The notes under the pieces are model-generated. The model was not told the DNA's origin. It searched no databases and saw only the letters and a list, made by a program, of their open reading frames with translations. DNA of 32,280 nt from Ruminococcus sp. (lineage in GTDB: Bacteria > Bacillota > Clostridia > Oscillospirales > Ruminococcaceae), in NCBI GenBank assembly GCA_015066845.1, contig SVNO01000021.1:1-32280 (forward strand), read 5' to 3'. Position 1 is the first letter of the stretch, and the number at the start of each line of letters is the position of its first letter. This document shows positions 16,477 through 26,256 of this stretch, in pieces. The translations under genes and the position numbers were made by a program.

Positions 16477-17637
16477 ATGCCGGATAAATTTGACGGGCTG
16501 GAGGATTTTGCACAGCCCACCTATACCGCACCCGAACGCAAAGGCGCACCCCAGATCGCTGCGCCGGAGCTGGATGATGTATTAGCACCGCCGCCGGCGG
16601 CATGGTCTGCACAGACAGAGAAAAAAGGCGCACCCGTTGTGGATGAGCCTGTGCTGCTCGATGACCCTGCTGCTGTATGGAAAAAGGAAGAAAAGAAAGG
16701 TGCACCGCAGGTGGATGAACCCGTACTGCTGGAAACACCGACTGCTTACACAGAACAGCCGAAAACTGCGGCTGTACAGGAAGTTGCATCCGCGGCAGAT
16801 ATTTTAGGCGATGCCAATACTGCCTATGATCCGGTGGAGGAATTCTACCAGAAATTACAGTTAACTGACGACCTGAAAGCTGTTTTTTCCCAGCTTGACG
16901 CGGAAAAACAGATGCAGGTAACACAGATGCGCGCAAATCAGATGGGTATTCCCGTACCTGCCATTCCGCGTGAGCTGCGTCCGAAGCTGGAGCAGACTGC
17001 ACCTGCCGGCGAGGAAGCAGAAGCCCCCGTTCTTGAAGAAGCCCCCAAGCCGCAGGCATATGTGCCGAAATTCAAGGACGAGGATTTGGAACGTGCGAAG
17101 GAAGAATCCAAGAAGCCGCAGAAGTACACACCCCCTCCGCAGATGGAAATGACGGAGGAGCAGAAGCAGGAAAACCGCCGTATTATGGCGATGCTGCGTG
17201 AGGAGCGCGAGCGCGAGCTGGCGAAAAAGGGCTTCAGGCAGCTGATTCTGCTGACGGTGTTCGGTACGATTGCAGGCATTGCGTTTGCACTGTTCGTTTC
17301 CGGCGCACTCGGTGCCGGCTATAGAATGGAGGAAGAACTGGGATGGCTTGCCATGGTCAAGGAATATGGTGTCTATCTCGGTGCAGCAACAGCGATCGCT
17401 TCACTGGTGATCTGTGCTCCCCTCCCTGCTCTCCGCGGAATTGCAAAATTCCTCAACGGATTGACATTCGTGTTATGCCTGTTCCCGGGCATTCCATTGC
17501 TGATTCAGAAGGAAGCCGGACATGGACTGCTTAATGGGCTGCTGTATGTAGCTGCGATTGTACTCAGCGGTCTTTGTGCGTTTATTCTGACGACCAGCGA
17601 AAATATCAGCATGTACAACAAATACGGGAATTCATAA
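16477..17637 (+). CDS. Proline-rich multi-pass membrane protein with KGAP repeats, unknown function
   Basis: A 386-residue protein. I chose MPDKFDGLEDFAQP (16477) over an ATG two codons earlier because GAGGTG then sits 7 bases upstream. Residues 1-105 are a soluble Pro/Ala/Glu-rich region with three degenerate repeats of about 25-30 residues built on KKGAPxVDEPVLL (ERKGAPQI, EKKGAPVV, EKKGAPQV). Residues 115-165 contain a helical segment (EEFYQKLQLTDDLKAVFSQL). A charged helical region (EQKQENRRIMAMLREERERE) precedes four membrane helices in the last 135 residues. No enzyme motif is seen. The long tail is predicted cytoplasmic by the positive-inside rule and could be a protein-docking region. 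Follows purA, probably in the same transcript. Confidence 0.8.
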   Translation: MPDKFDGLEDFAQPTYTAPERKGAPQIAAPELDDVLAPPPAAWSAQTEKKGAPVVDEPVLLDDPAAVWKKEEKKGAPQVDEPVLLETPTAYTEQPKTAAVQEVASAADILGDANTAYDPVEEFYQKLQLTDDLKAVFSQLDAEKQMQVTQMRANQMGIPVPAIPRELRPKLEQTAPAGEEAEAPVLEEAPKPQAYVPKFKDEDLERAKEESKKPQKYTPPPQMEMTEEQKQENRRIMAMLREERERELAKKGFRQLILLTVFGTIAGIAFALFVSGALGAGYRMEEELGWLAMVKEYGVYLGAATAIASLVICAPLPALRGIAKFLNGLTFVLCLFPGIPLLIQKEAGHGLLNGLLYVAAIVLSGLCAFILTTSENISMYNKYGNS

Positions 17638-17644
17638 AGAGGGC

Positions 17645-17678
17645 GGAGCCGCACTGCACAGTGCGGCTCCGGTAATTT
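17645..17678 (+). terminator. Strong hairpin after the membrane protein gene
   Basis: A 12-base inverted repeat, GGAGCCGCACTG / CAGTGCGGCTCC, just 7 bases after the stop. Only a weak T-run (AATTTTC) follows, so termination is probably partial and the next gene may be reached by read-through. Confidence 0.6.
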
Positions 17679-17775
17679 TCGGGGAATTGTCGGTACAGGT
17701 TGCATGAAAACGTGCAACTTTTCCAGAATTGCGGCTCTTATGCAGGAGGGAAACCCTTCGGAAAGGAGCAGAACT

Positions 17776-18432
17776 ATGGTACTCAAGGCAATTGGAAAGT
17801 ATATCGACACCCTGCCCATTCACGACCTGCTCAGGCAGGAGGAACAGCTGGCAGATGATGTCACGATTGAGATCGACCGTTTTTACGGCAGGCATGACCT
17901 TGCAGAATTCCGGTTTTTCATGCGCGGACTTACCCAATCCGGCGGTGAGGCACTGGTGGAAATTCCGGCAATTGTGGAAGAAACCGTGCTGCGCCTGCAA
18001 TGGCGCGTGGACAGCACTTTCACCACAGAAGCCGGTACACTTGCACTGGATCTGTTCGCAGCTGCTTTGGATGAAACGGAAGAACCGCAGGTCATTGTGC
18101 GCTATCTGCTGCCGCCGGTGGAGGTGCAGGCATTTCCGGAGAGCGAGAGCGTACTGGACAGCCACAGCTACACGGAATTTCTGCTGGAGGTACGCGCGGC
18201 AGCCAATGACGCGGTAAGGATGATTGAGCAGACCGCGGAGGAAGTGCAGGCAGAGATTGCGGGATATGACGATGCAATGGCGCAGATGCAGAGAAATCTG
18301 ATGGTATTGACGGAAAAAGTCGCAGCACTTGAACAGCGGCTTGAGGGCGTCAAGCCCGTGGTCACGCTGACGCGCAGTGAATTTGAGGCACTTGAAACAC
18401 CGGATGAAGATACGTTGTATGTGGTGACATAA
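17776..18432 (+). CDS. Phage-tail-like protein with coiled coil, unknown role
   Basis: A 218-residue protein; start at MVLKAIGKYI because AAGGAG lies 8 bases upstream (a 17704 start has no ribosome site). Residues 20-125 are strand-rich and resemble baseplate/tail structural domains of the BppU kind (DDVTIEIDRFYGRHDL; LRLQWRVDSTFTTEAGTLAL). That fold assignment is tentative. Residues 135-195 are a long coiled coil (ending NLMVLTEKVAALEQRLEG). The C-terminal TRSEFEALETPDEDTLYVVT is a motif common at the ends of phage tail and fibre proteins (xxEYxALxxxDxxTLYxV). No other phage gene is near, so it is a phage remnant or a domesticated structural protein. A clear terminator follows. Confidence 0.7.
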   Translation: MVLKAIGKYIDTLPIHDLLRQEEQLADDVTIEIDRFYGRHDLAEFRFFMRGLTQSGGEALVEIPAIVEETVLRLQWRVDSTFTTEAGTLALDLFAAALDETEEPQVIVRYLLPPVEVQAFPESESVLDSHSYTEFLLEVRAAANDAVRMIEQTAEEVQAEIAGYDDAMAQMQRNLMVLTEKVAALEQRLEGVKPVVTLTRSEFEALETPDEDTLYVVT

Positions 18433-18443
18433 GGCAATTTTCC

Positions 18444-18474
18444 CCCCCTTGCTGACGGCAAGGGGGATTGTTTT
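18444..18474 (+). terminator. Rho-independent terminator
   Basis: Stem CCCCCTTGC / GCAAGGGGG, loop TGACG, followed by ATTGTTTTG. Ends the purA-17776 region before the glycan operon. I see nothing else between 18475 and 18625. Confidence 0.8.
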
Positions 18475-18625
18475 GTCCCCAAGAAATGCCCCTCTTTTCT
18501 GAACATTCCATGAATTGATACAATTTCCTTATACAAACCTGTCACAATTCCCAAATTCGCCAGTAATTCGGCAATATTTCTAACCTCTGACACCGGATTG
18601 TCACCGAATTTACCCATAGAACCTA

Positions 18626-18654
18626 TTGACAGTATTGTGTGGGTTTGGTATAAT
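18626..18654 (+). promoter_or_regulatory. Consensus SigA promoter of the glycan operon
   Basis: Perfect -35 TTGACA (18626-18631), 17-base spacer, perfect -10 TATAAT (18649-18654) extended by TGG. The strongest promoter in the window by sequence. Confidence 0.9.
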
Positions 18655-18705
18655 AAAAGATGTGGTATTGATTCCCAACAGAAAAAGAAGAAAAAAAGAG
18701 AGGCG

Positions 18706-20117
18706 ATGCAAAAAGTGCGTGAAGAAAAACAAGAAACCGCCGTGCATCACAGAGAACAATATAAGCGTATGGTGCAGTTCTTCTCCGCAGTCATCCTGCT
18801 GGGGCTTCTGACGCTGCAATTTGCAAATATCTGGTATACCTACTACTCCGACCGGATGGTGCTGCCCTTCTACAGGCGCGGCAACTGGGTGGTGATCGCC
18901 ATTTATGCAGCCGTACTCTTTTTGTTCTTTCAGGTTTACGGCGGCTTTAAAATTGGCTACCTGCGCCGGACGGATGTATTATTCTCCCAAATCCTGTCCA
19001 TACTTGGTTCAAACGTCATTACCTACCTGCAAATCAGCTTGATCCTGCGTGATTTCGCACTTGTTCCCCCCATCCTCCTGCTGACTGCGGTGGAACTGGT
19101 GATTCTGTTGTGCTGGACATTCCTGTCCGGAAAGATCTATTTCATGCTCTATCCCCCGCGCCGCCTTGCCATTGTCTACGGCAGTCCGGCTGCGGCGGCT
19201 CTTGTCATGAAAATGAGCTACCGCGTGGATAAATACATGATTTGTGAATCCGTCAGCGCGGAACAGGGCTTTGCTACCATTGTCGAAAAAATCCAGCAGT
19301 ATGACGGCGTGATTATCTGCGATATTCCGGCGCAGCTGCGCAATGATCTGCTCAAACACTGCTTCGATGTGCAGCAGCGCACCTATATTGTCCCGAAAAT
19401 TTCGGACATCATCCTGCGCGGCGCGGATGAGATCCGGCTCTTTGATACCCCCTTGCTCCTTTGCAGAAACTATGGGCTGACCTTTGAACAGCGGCTGATG
19501 AAGCGCGCCTTTGATTTGCTGTTCTGCTTTGTCGTGCTCATTTTTGCATCCCCCATCATGCTCGGCTGTGCGCTTGCCGTCAAGCTCTGTGATGGAGGCC
19601 CTGTCATTTACAAGCAGAGAAGACTGACGCAGGGCGGCAAGGAATTCGATGTCTATAAATTCCGCAGCATGATCATCAATGCCGAACCCAACGGCGCACA
19701 GGTCTGCTGCGACAATGACCAGCGCGTCACGCCCGTGGGCAGGTTTATGCGCAAGTGCAGGCTCGATGAGCTGCCGCAGCTGCTCAATATCCTGCGCGGC
19801 GATATGTCCGTTGTCGGGCCGCGTCCGGAACGTCCGGAGCTTTGCGAGGAGTATGAACGGCAGTTTCCGGAATTCCGCTTCCGCCTGCATGTCAAGGCAG
19901 GTCTGACGGGCTATGCACAGGTAACTGGTGTGTATGATACAACACCCTATGATAAATTGAAAATGGATCTGATGTACATAGAGAATTATTCTCTGCTCAA
20001 GGATATTCAGATCGTGCTGATGACCTTGAAAACCACCATGTTCCCCATCCAGAAAAGCAATGCGGAGCTTTTGCATCCGGAGCAGATCGGAGAGAGGAAA
20101 ACAAGAGAGGAGAACGA

Positions 20118-20121
<4 letters not shown>
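18706..20121 (+). CDS. Exopolysaccharide-type polyprenyl glycosyl-phosphotransferase (priming enzyme)
   Basis: A 471-residue protein. The frame is open from 18598, but the promoter lies inside that stretch, so ATG 18706 (MQKVREEKQE) is the first usable start; its ribosome site (AGAGAGG) is rather close. Residues 20-140 hold about four membrane helices; the middle is a nucleotide-binding-like domain (LAIVYGSPAAAALVMKMSYR). From about residue 270 comes a bacterial sugar transferase domain: KRAFDLLFCF membrane re-entrant helix, PVIYKQRRLTQGGKEFDVYKFRSM, the catalytic CRLDELPQLLNILRGDMSVVG and GPRPERPE. The family (WbaP/CpsE) loads the first sugar-1-phosphate onto undecaprenyl phosphate at the inner face of the membrane. 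First gene of the glycan operon; its stop overlaps the manC start (ATGA). Confidence 0.92.
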
Positions 20122-22249
<2,128 letters not shown>

Positions 22250-22256
22250 TGTATGA

Positions 22257-22273
22257 GGGGGACAGCGTCCCCC
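22257..22273. repeat. Small intergenic hairpin
   Basis: GGGGGAC / GTCCCCC with triloop AGC between gmd and the first glycosyltransferase. No T-tract. Similar in style to the hairpins inside the terminator elements. Might modulate expression or be a remnant. Confidence 0.5.
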
Positions 22274-22299
22274 CATAACACGAGCGAAGGAGGGATACT

Positions 22300-23448
22300 G
22301 TGAAGATTGCATTTGACGCTTTGCCTTTGATGGGCAGAATGACGGGCATTGGCTATTGCGAAGCCGGACAGGTTTCCGCGATGACGGCGATGCATCCGGA
22401 GGATGCATTTACGCTCAACTATTTCGCCATGCGGCATCTGAATGACAGAAAAGCCGATATTCATCCCTATCTGCGTGAAAATGTACGGGCAAAGCATGTG
22501 TTCTGCCATCCCTACCTGTACCGGCTTGTATCCACCTTTCTCCCCTTGCCGTATCGTTGGTTTTTCGGGAAAAAGGCGGATGTCACGCATTTTTTCAATT
22601 ATATCGTCCCCCCCTTTGTCCATGGAAAAACGGTGGTGACTGTCCATGATATGGTGTACCGCGCCTATCCTGAAACTGTGCGCGGACGGACAAGGCATAT
22701 GCTCGATCTGGGGCTTGTCAGTTCCATGCGCCGTGCCGACTGCATTGTCACGGATTCGGAATTCTCCAAAACGGAGATTATCAAGTATTACCCCGAATTT
22801 TCCGGCAAAATCCGCGTTGTTCCCTGTGGTGTGGATATGCAGAAATTCCATCCGGAGCAGGATGCTGCGAAAATTGCGGCAATGCGTGAAGCCTACGGCA
22901 TTCCGGAGGAATATTTCCTCTATCTTGGCACACTCGAACCGCGCAAGAATCTGGAACGGCTCATTGACGCATACGCGGCATTTGCAAAGAACCACGAAAA
23001 TCCGCCTGCACTGGTACTTGCCGGCGGCAAAGGCTGGCTGTATGACGGCATTTTTGCAAGGGTGCAGGAACTCGGACTGGAACAGAATGTCCTGTTCACC
23101 CAATACATAGACGCGCACGACCTGTGCGCACTGCTCTCCGGTGCACTCGCTTTCACATTCCCCTCGCTCTATGAGGGATTCGGAATGCCGCCGCTTGAGG
23201 CAATGGCTTGCGGTACGCCAGTGCTCGTGTCCGATGCAGCCTCCCTGCCGGAGGTGACGGGGGACTGCGCTGTCATTGTCAAAGCAGACAGCACGGCATC
23301 CATTGCCGATGGACTCGAACGCCTGTATACCGATGAAGCACTGCGCCGCCGCCTGTCCGTACAGGGGCGCGAACGTGCAGAGGGCTTTTCATGGGAACGC
23401 AGTGCACGGATGCTGTATGAAATTTACGAGGAAATTGTAAATGGATAG
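22300..23448 (+). CDS. Glycosyltransferase family 4 (GDP-sugar type), first
   Basis: A 382-residue GT-B glycosyltransferase starting at GTG (AAGGAGGG lies 5 bases upstream; no nearby ATG). The N-terminal domain opens with FDALPLMGRMTGIGYC. The C-terminal nucleotide-sugar domain has YLGTLEPRKNLERLIDAYA and the EX7E motif in FPSLYEGFGMPPLEAMACG. The EPRKN loop is typical of WbaZ/mannosyltransferase-like GT4 enzymes using GDP-mannose or a relative, which fits the GDP-D-rhamnose genes around it. Acceptor and linkage cannot be read from the sequence. The next gene starts 8 bases before this one stops. Confidence 0.9.
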   Translation: MKIAFDALPLMGRMTGIGYCEAGQVSAMTAMHPEDAFTLNYFAMRHLNDRKADIHPYLRENVRAKHVFCHPYLYRLVSTFLPLPYRWFFGKKADVTHFFNYIVPPFVHGKTVVTVHDMVYRAYPETVRGRTRHMLDLGLVSSMRRADCIVTDSEFSKTEIIKYYPEFSGKIRVVPCGVDMQKFHPEQDAAKIAAMREAYGIPEEYFLYLGTLEPRKNLERLIDAYAAFAKNHENPPALVLAGGKGWLYDGIFARVQELGLEQNVLFTQYIDAHDLCALLSGALAFTFPSLYEGFGMPPLEAMACGTPVLVSDAASLPEVTGDCAVIVKADSTASIADGLERLYTDEALRRRLSVQGRERAEGFSWERSARMLYEIYEEIVNG

Positions 23449-24580
23449 AAAACTGCGAATTTTAGAGGTAAATAAATTTTATTTTCCCCATATCGGCGGC
23501 ATCGAAACCGTCATTGAACAACGCGCGGCATATTTTTCCGGTCTTGCAGATGTGGAAGCAAAGGTGCTTGTCTGTCAGGAAAAGGGCAAGGGCTGTACGG
23601 AAACCATTGACGGTACGGAAATTACACGCGCCGGCAGTCTGGGAACGTATTTTTCCTGTCCGCTGTCCTTTGAGTTCCTGTGGAAATTCCGCAAAATGGC
23701 GAAATGGGCAGACGTGATCGAATTTCACACCCCCTTTCCGCTGGGCGACCTTGCATTGCTGCTGTCGGGCTATCGGGGGCGCGTGGTGATTGCATGGCAC
23801 AGCGATGTCATCAAGCAGAAAAAACTGCTCCGCTTTTATAAACCCATCCTGCATCGTTTTCTCAAACGTGCAAACGCGATTATCACAGCAACACAGGGGC
23901 ATATTGACAGTTCTTCGTTTTTGCCGGAATTTCGTGAAAAATGCCACATCATCCCCTATGGACTGGACGAAAAGCCCTACCGCAGCGCGGAGGTTTTCCC
24001 CATTCTCACGAGGCAGTGTGGAAATTTCGGTTTCGTCAAATTCCTCTTTGTCGGGCGGCTGGTCTACTACAAGGGCGTGGATGTCCTGCTTGACGCATTC
24101 CGCAAGGTGCGCGGCTGTGAGCTGTTCATCTGCGGTACAGGGCCGCTGGAGGAGGAGCTGAAAGCCAAAGCAGCGGATCTGCCGGTGCATTTTCTGGGCA
24201 GACTGACGGATGAGGAGCTGAAATCCGCATTCGCCGACTGTGATGTGTTCGTTCTTCCCTCCGTGGAAAATTCCGAAGCGTTCGGCATTGTCCAGCAGGA
24301 AGCGATGGTGTACGGAAAGCCCGTCATTAACACATCCATCCCTACAGGCGTACCCTATGTGAGCATTCACGGCGAAACGGGATTGACCGTACCGCCGCGC
24401 GATGTCGATGCACTGGCACAGGCGATTACAACACTGGCAAAGGATGTGCCGCTGCGCCGGAAGTACGGTGTCAATGCGAGGAAACGTGTGCTGACGGAAT
24501 ATGATTACCAGAAGAATATGGAGAAAATTCTTGCGGTGCTGCGCCCGGCGGAGTTCGCAAGTGACGAAAATGAGGTATAA
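23441..24580 (+). CDS. Glycosyltransferase family 4, second
   Basis: A 379-residue GT-B enzyme. N-terminal domain with KFYFPHIGGIETVIEQRAAY (acceptor-side loop), C-terminal domain with FLFVGRLVYYKGVDVLLDAF and VLPSVENSEAFGIVQQEAMV carrying the EX7E pair. It probably adds the next sugar to the lipid-linked product, with GDP-D-rhamnose or GDP-mannose the likely donor by context. It overlaps the preceding gene by 8 bases and the next gene starts 3 bases after its stop, so these genes are tightly coupled. Confidence 0.9.
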   Translation: MDRKLRILEVNKFYFPHIGGIETVIEQRAAYFSGLADVEAKVLVCQEKGKGCTETIDGTEITRAGSLGTYFSCPLSFEFLWKFRKMAKWADVIEFHTPFPLGDLALLLSGYRGRVVIAWHSDVIKQKKLLRFYKPILHRFLKRANAIITATQGHIDSSSFLPEFREKCHIIPYGLDEKPYRSAEVFPILTRQCGNFGFVKFLFVGRLVYYKGVDVLLDAFRKVRGCELFICGTGPLEEELKAKAADLPVHFLGRLTDEELKSAFADCDVFVLPSVENSEAFGIVQQEAMVYGKPVINTSIPTGVPYVSIHGETGLTVPPRDVDALAQAITTLAKDVPLRRKYGVNARKRVLTEYDYQKNMEKILAVLRPAEFASDENEV

Positions 24581-24583
24581 TAT

Positions 24584-25537
24584 ATGGATTCACTCGTGAT
24601 TGGTGCCGGTGGATTTGTCGGCAGCTATCTGATACAGGAGCTTTTGTCCGCCGGAAAATCCGTGGGCGCAACCAAGCTCCCCCATGAGAGCATCCGCGTG
24701 GGCGGATGTGAGGTATTTGACCTTGACTTGGCAAAAGAGGGCGATATCCGGATGCTCCTCCAGACGCACAGACCGGCGCAGATTTACCATCTTGCCGCAC
24801 AAAGCTCCGTTGCGGTTTCATGGAAAGACCCTGAGCTGACGGTGGATGTGAACATCAAGGGGACATTGCACCTGCTCGAAGCCATCCGCAGCGTGGAGGA
24901 TTATTATCCGCGCATACTGCTTGTCGGTTCGGGTGAGGAATACGGTTATCTGCGCGGCGGTGCTTGTCCGATTCCGGAAACCGAGGCACTGCATCCGGGC
25001 AATCTGTATGCGGTGACAAAGGCATGTCAGAACATGCTCGGCAGCGTGTATGCAAGAGCCTACGGCATGGGCATTGTCATGGTGCGCGCGTTCAATCACA
25101 TCGGTGTGGGACAGTCGCCGCAGTTTGTCGCAGCGGATTTTGCCCTGCAAATTGCAGAGATGGAGGCAGGTTTCCGTGCACCGGTCATGAAGGTCGGAAA
25201 CTTGGCGGCAAAGCGTGATTTTTCTGATGTGCGTGATGTGGTCAGAGCCTATGTGATGCTGATGGAAAAGGGCAGATCCGGCGAAACCTACAATGTCGGC
25301 AGCGGTCATGCGGTATCCATACAGGAACTTCTGGACATTCTGCTCATGCAGAGTACGGAGTCGATTGCCGTGGAGCAGGATGCAGCGAGAATGCGCCCGT
25401 CCGATGTACCGATAATCGAAGCGGATATTTCCAAGCTGCGCGAGGATACAGGCTGGACGGCAGAATATACACTGGAAGAAACACTGCGGACGATGCTCAA
25501 CCACAACCGGCGGAATTTCGGCGTTCCGGTAAAATGA
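24584..25537 (+). CDS. rmd: GDP-4-dehydro-6-deoxy-D-mannose reductase (GDP-D-rhamnose forming)
   Basis: A 317-residue short-chain dehydrogenase/reductase. N-terminal VIGAGGFVGSYL dinucleotide site, YHLAAQSSVAVSW, catalytic region LVGSGEEYG and YAVTK (Tyr, Lys), NHIGVGQSPQFVAADFA and, near the C-terminus, MRPSDVPIIEADISKLRE. That last block is the signature I associate with RMD rather than with GDP-fucose synthase. It reduces the 4-keto group of the Gmd product to give GDP-D-rhamnose. Together with manC and gmd the pathway from mannose-1-phosphate is complete. The exact product is inferred from motifs; GDP-6-deoxy-talose is the main alternative. Confidence 0.85.
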   Translation: MDSLVIGAGGFVGSYLIQELLSAGKSVGATKLPHESIRVGGCEVFDLDLAKEGDIRMLLQTHRPAQIYHLAAQSSVAVSWKDPELTVDVNIKGTLHLLEAIRSVEDYYPRILLVGSGEEYGYLRGGACPIPETEALHPGNLYAVTKACQNMLGSVYARAYGMGIVMVRAFNHIGVGQSPQFVAADFALQIAEMEAGFRAPVMKVGNLAAKRDFSDVRDVVRAYVMLMEKGRSGETYNVGSGHAVSIQELLDILLMQSTESIAVEQDAARMRPSDVPIIEADISKLREDTGWTAEYTLEETLRTMLNHNRRNFGVPVK

Positions 25538-25574
25538 GGGGGTACAGCGGCTGAACCGTAACACCTATCAGGAC

Positions 25575-25850
25575 ATGGCAGGGTTTGGAAAAACTGGTCA
25601 GAATCTCAAGGACTTCGGCGAACGGCAGAATGCGATGAATGCACAGCTGACGGAAAAGCTGGAGCTTTTGACGCATCAGCTCGGACAAGCTCTCGACACG
25701 ATTGCCGGACTGGAGCTGGAGCAGCGCAGGAATTTGCAGCGATTTGCGGCATATGAAGCGGAAATTGCGGATCTACACAAGGAACTTGACCGCCTGCGCC
25801 TGACCGTGAAGCTCAATTCCAACACCATCGACCGGCTTGCAAAGCAATAA
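25575..25850 (+). CDS. Small coiled-coil protein at the end of the glycan operon
   Basis: A 91-residue protein, soluble and almost wholly helical, with heptad spacing of Leu/Ile from about residue 22 to the end (LTEKLELLTHQLGQALDTIA ... ELDRLRLTVKLNSNTIDRLA). I do not recognise it. The ATG lacks a good ribosome site, but GAGGGGG overlaps the region after the rmd stop and sits 9 bases before an in-frame CTG at 25551. The true start could therefore be upstream, adding LNRNTYQD. Coding is supported by its place in the operon and the amphipathic pattern. It may scaffold the glycosyltransferases; that is speculation. Confidence 0.6.
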   Translation: MAGFGKTGQNLKDFGERQNAMNAQLTEKLELLTHQLGQALDTIAGLELEQRRNLQRFAAYEAEIADLHKELDRLRLTVKLNSNTIDRLAKQ

Positions 25851-25889
25851 AACAGGATGCACTGTCCTTTGTGCGTGCCAATAAGAGTA

Positions 25890-25915
25890 GATCCCATGGA
25901 GAAATCCATGGGATT
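25890..25915 (+). terminator. Left copy of the glycan-operon terminator hairpin, without T-tract
   Basis: A 26-base hairpin: ten-pair stem ATCCCATGGA / TCCATGGGAT plus a G-T pair, loop GAAA. Followed by CAGTCTGTC, the left end of element C. Identical to 26078-26103. Confidence 0.85.
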
Positions 25916-26077
25916 CAGTCTGTCAAAAAACCTAAAATCAAACGCGGAGCGATAGCTCCGCACAAGGGGTTCGGGGACGAAGTCCCCGAAATATAGCCCC
26001 TCCCCCGTTGGGGGAGGGGTTGGGGTGGGGGCAGCTTTGGGGTGCTAACCCCAGAAAAAGACTTTTTTGACAAGCTG
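25916..26077. repeat. Terminator-associated hairpin element, copy C (complete, 162 bp)
   Basis: Close relative of element B with the same ends and the same hairpin order. Differences include the left repeat CAGTCTGTCAAAAAA and right repeat TTTTTTGACAAGCTG: relative to B, one G-C pair has become A-T on both sides, and the second position now pairs. The interior loop of the C/G stem is GTT instead of TTT. Flanked by perfect 26-bp direct repeats equal to the local terminator hairpin. The gap 25851-26256 holds this element, its two hairpins and the metG promoter. Confidence 0.85.
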
Positions 26078-26107
26078 GATCCCATGGAGAAATCCATGGG
26101 ATTTTTG
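26078..26107 (+). terminator. Right copy of the glycan-operon terminator, with T-tract
   Basis: Second copy of the 26-base hairpin, running into TTTTTG. The functional-looking terminator before metG. Confidence 0.85.
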
Positions 26108-26115
26108 TGTATTGG

Positions 26116-26158
26116 AAAAACTGTTCTCCTATGCCGGAGATCCCACGGAAAATTTACG
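26116..26158. repeat. Possible decayed left-end fragment of a type-D element
   Basis: Shares GAAAAACT, then a CTC-TATGCCGGAG core, then GGAAAA-TTT, with 28276-28315, the first 40 bases inside element D. It lies between the element C terminator and the metG promoter. Similarity judged by eye. Confidence 0.35.
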
Positions 26159-26176
26159 CTTTTTTTCTCCCACCTG

Positions 26177-26205
26177 TTTACAAATCCCAAAAACTGTGGT
26201 ATAAT
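26177..26205 (+). promoter_or_regulatory. metG promoter
   Basis: -35 TTTACA (26177-26182), 17-base spacer, -10 TATAAT (26200-26205) extended by TGG. About 45 bases of leader precede the ribosome site; no T-box motif is seen. Confidence 0.8.
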
Positions 26206-26256
26206 AAAAGTGCGCCGTTTCATACGGCGGACATCCAATCAAGGAGGAAAACCCCT

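Noticed and set aside
18598-18705. Upstream start for the priming transferase
   Set aside because: The open frame extends to 18598, but the consensus promoter at 18626-18654 lies within it.
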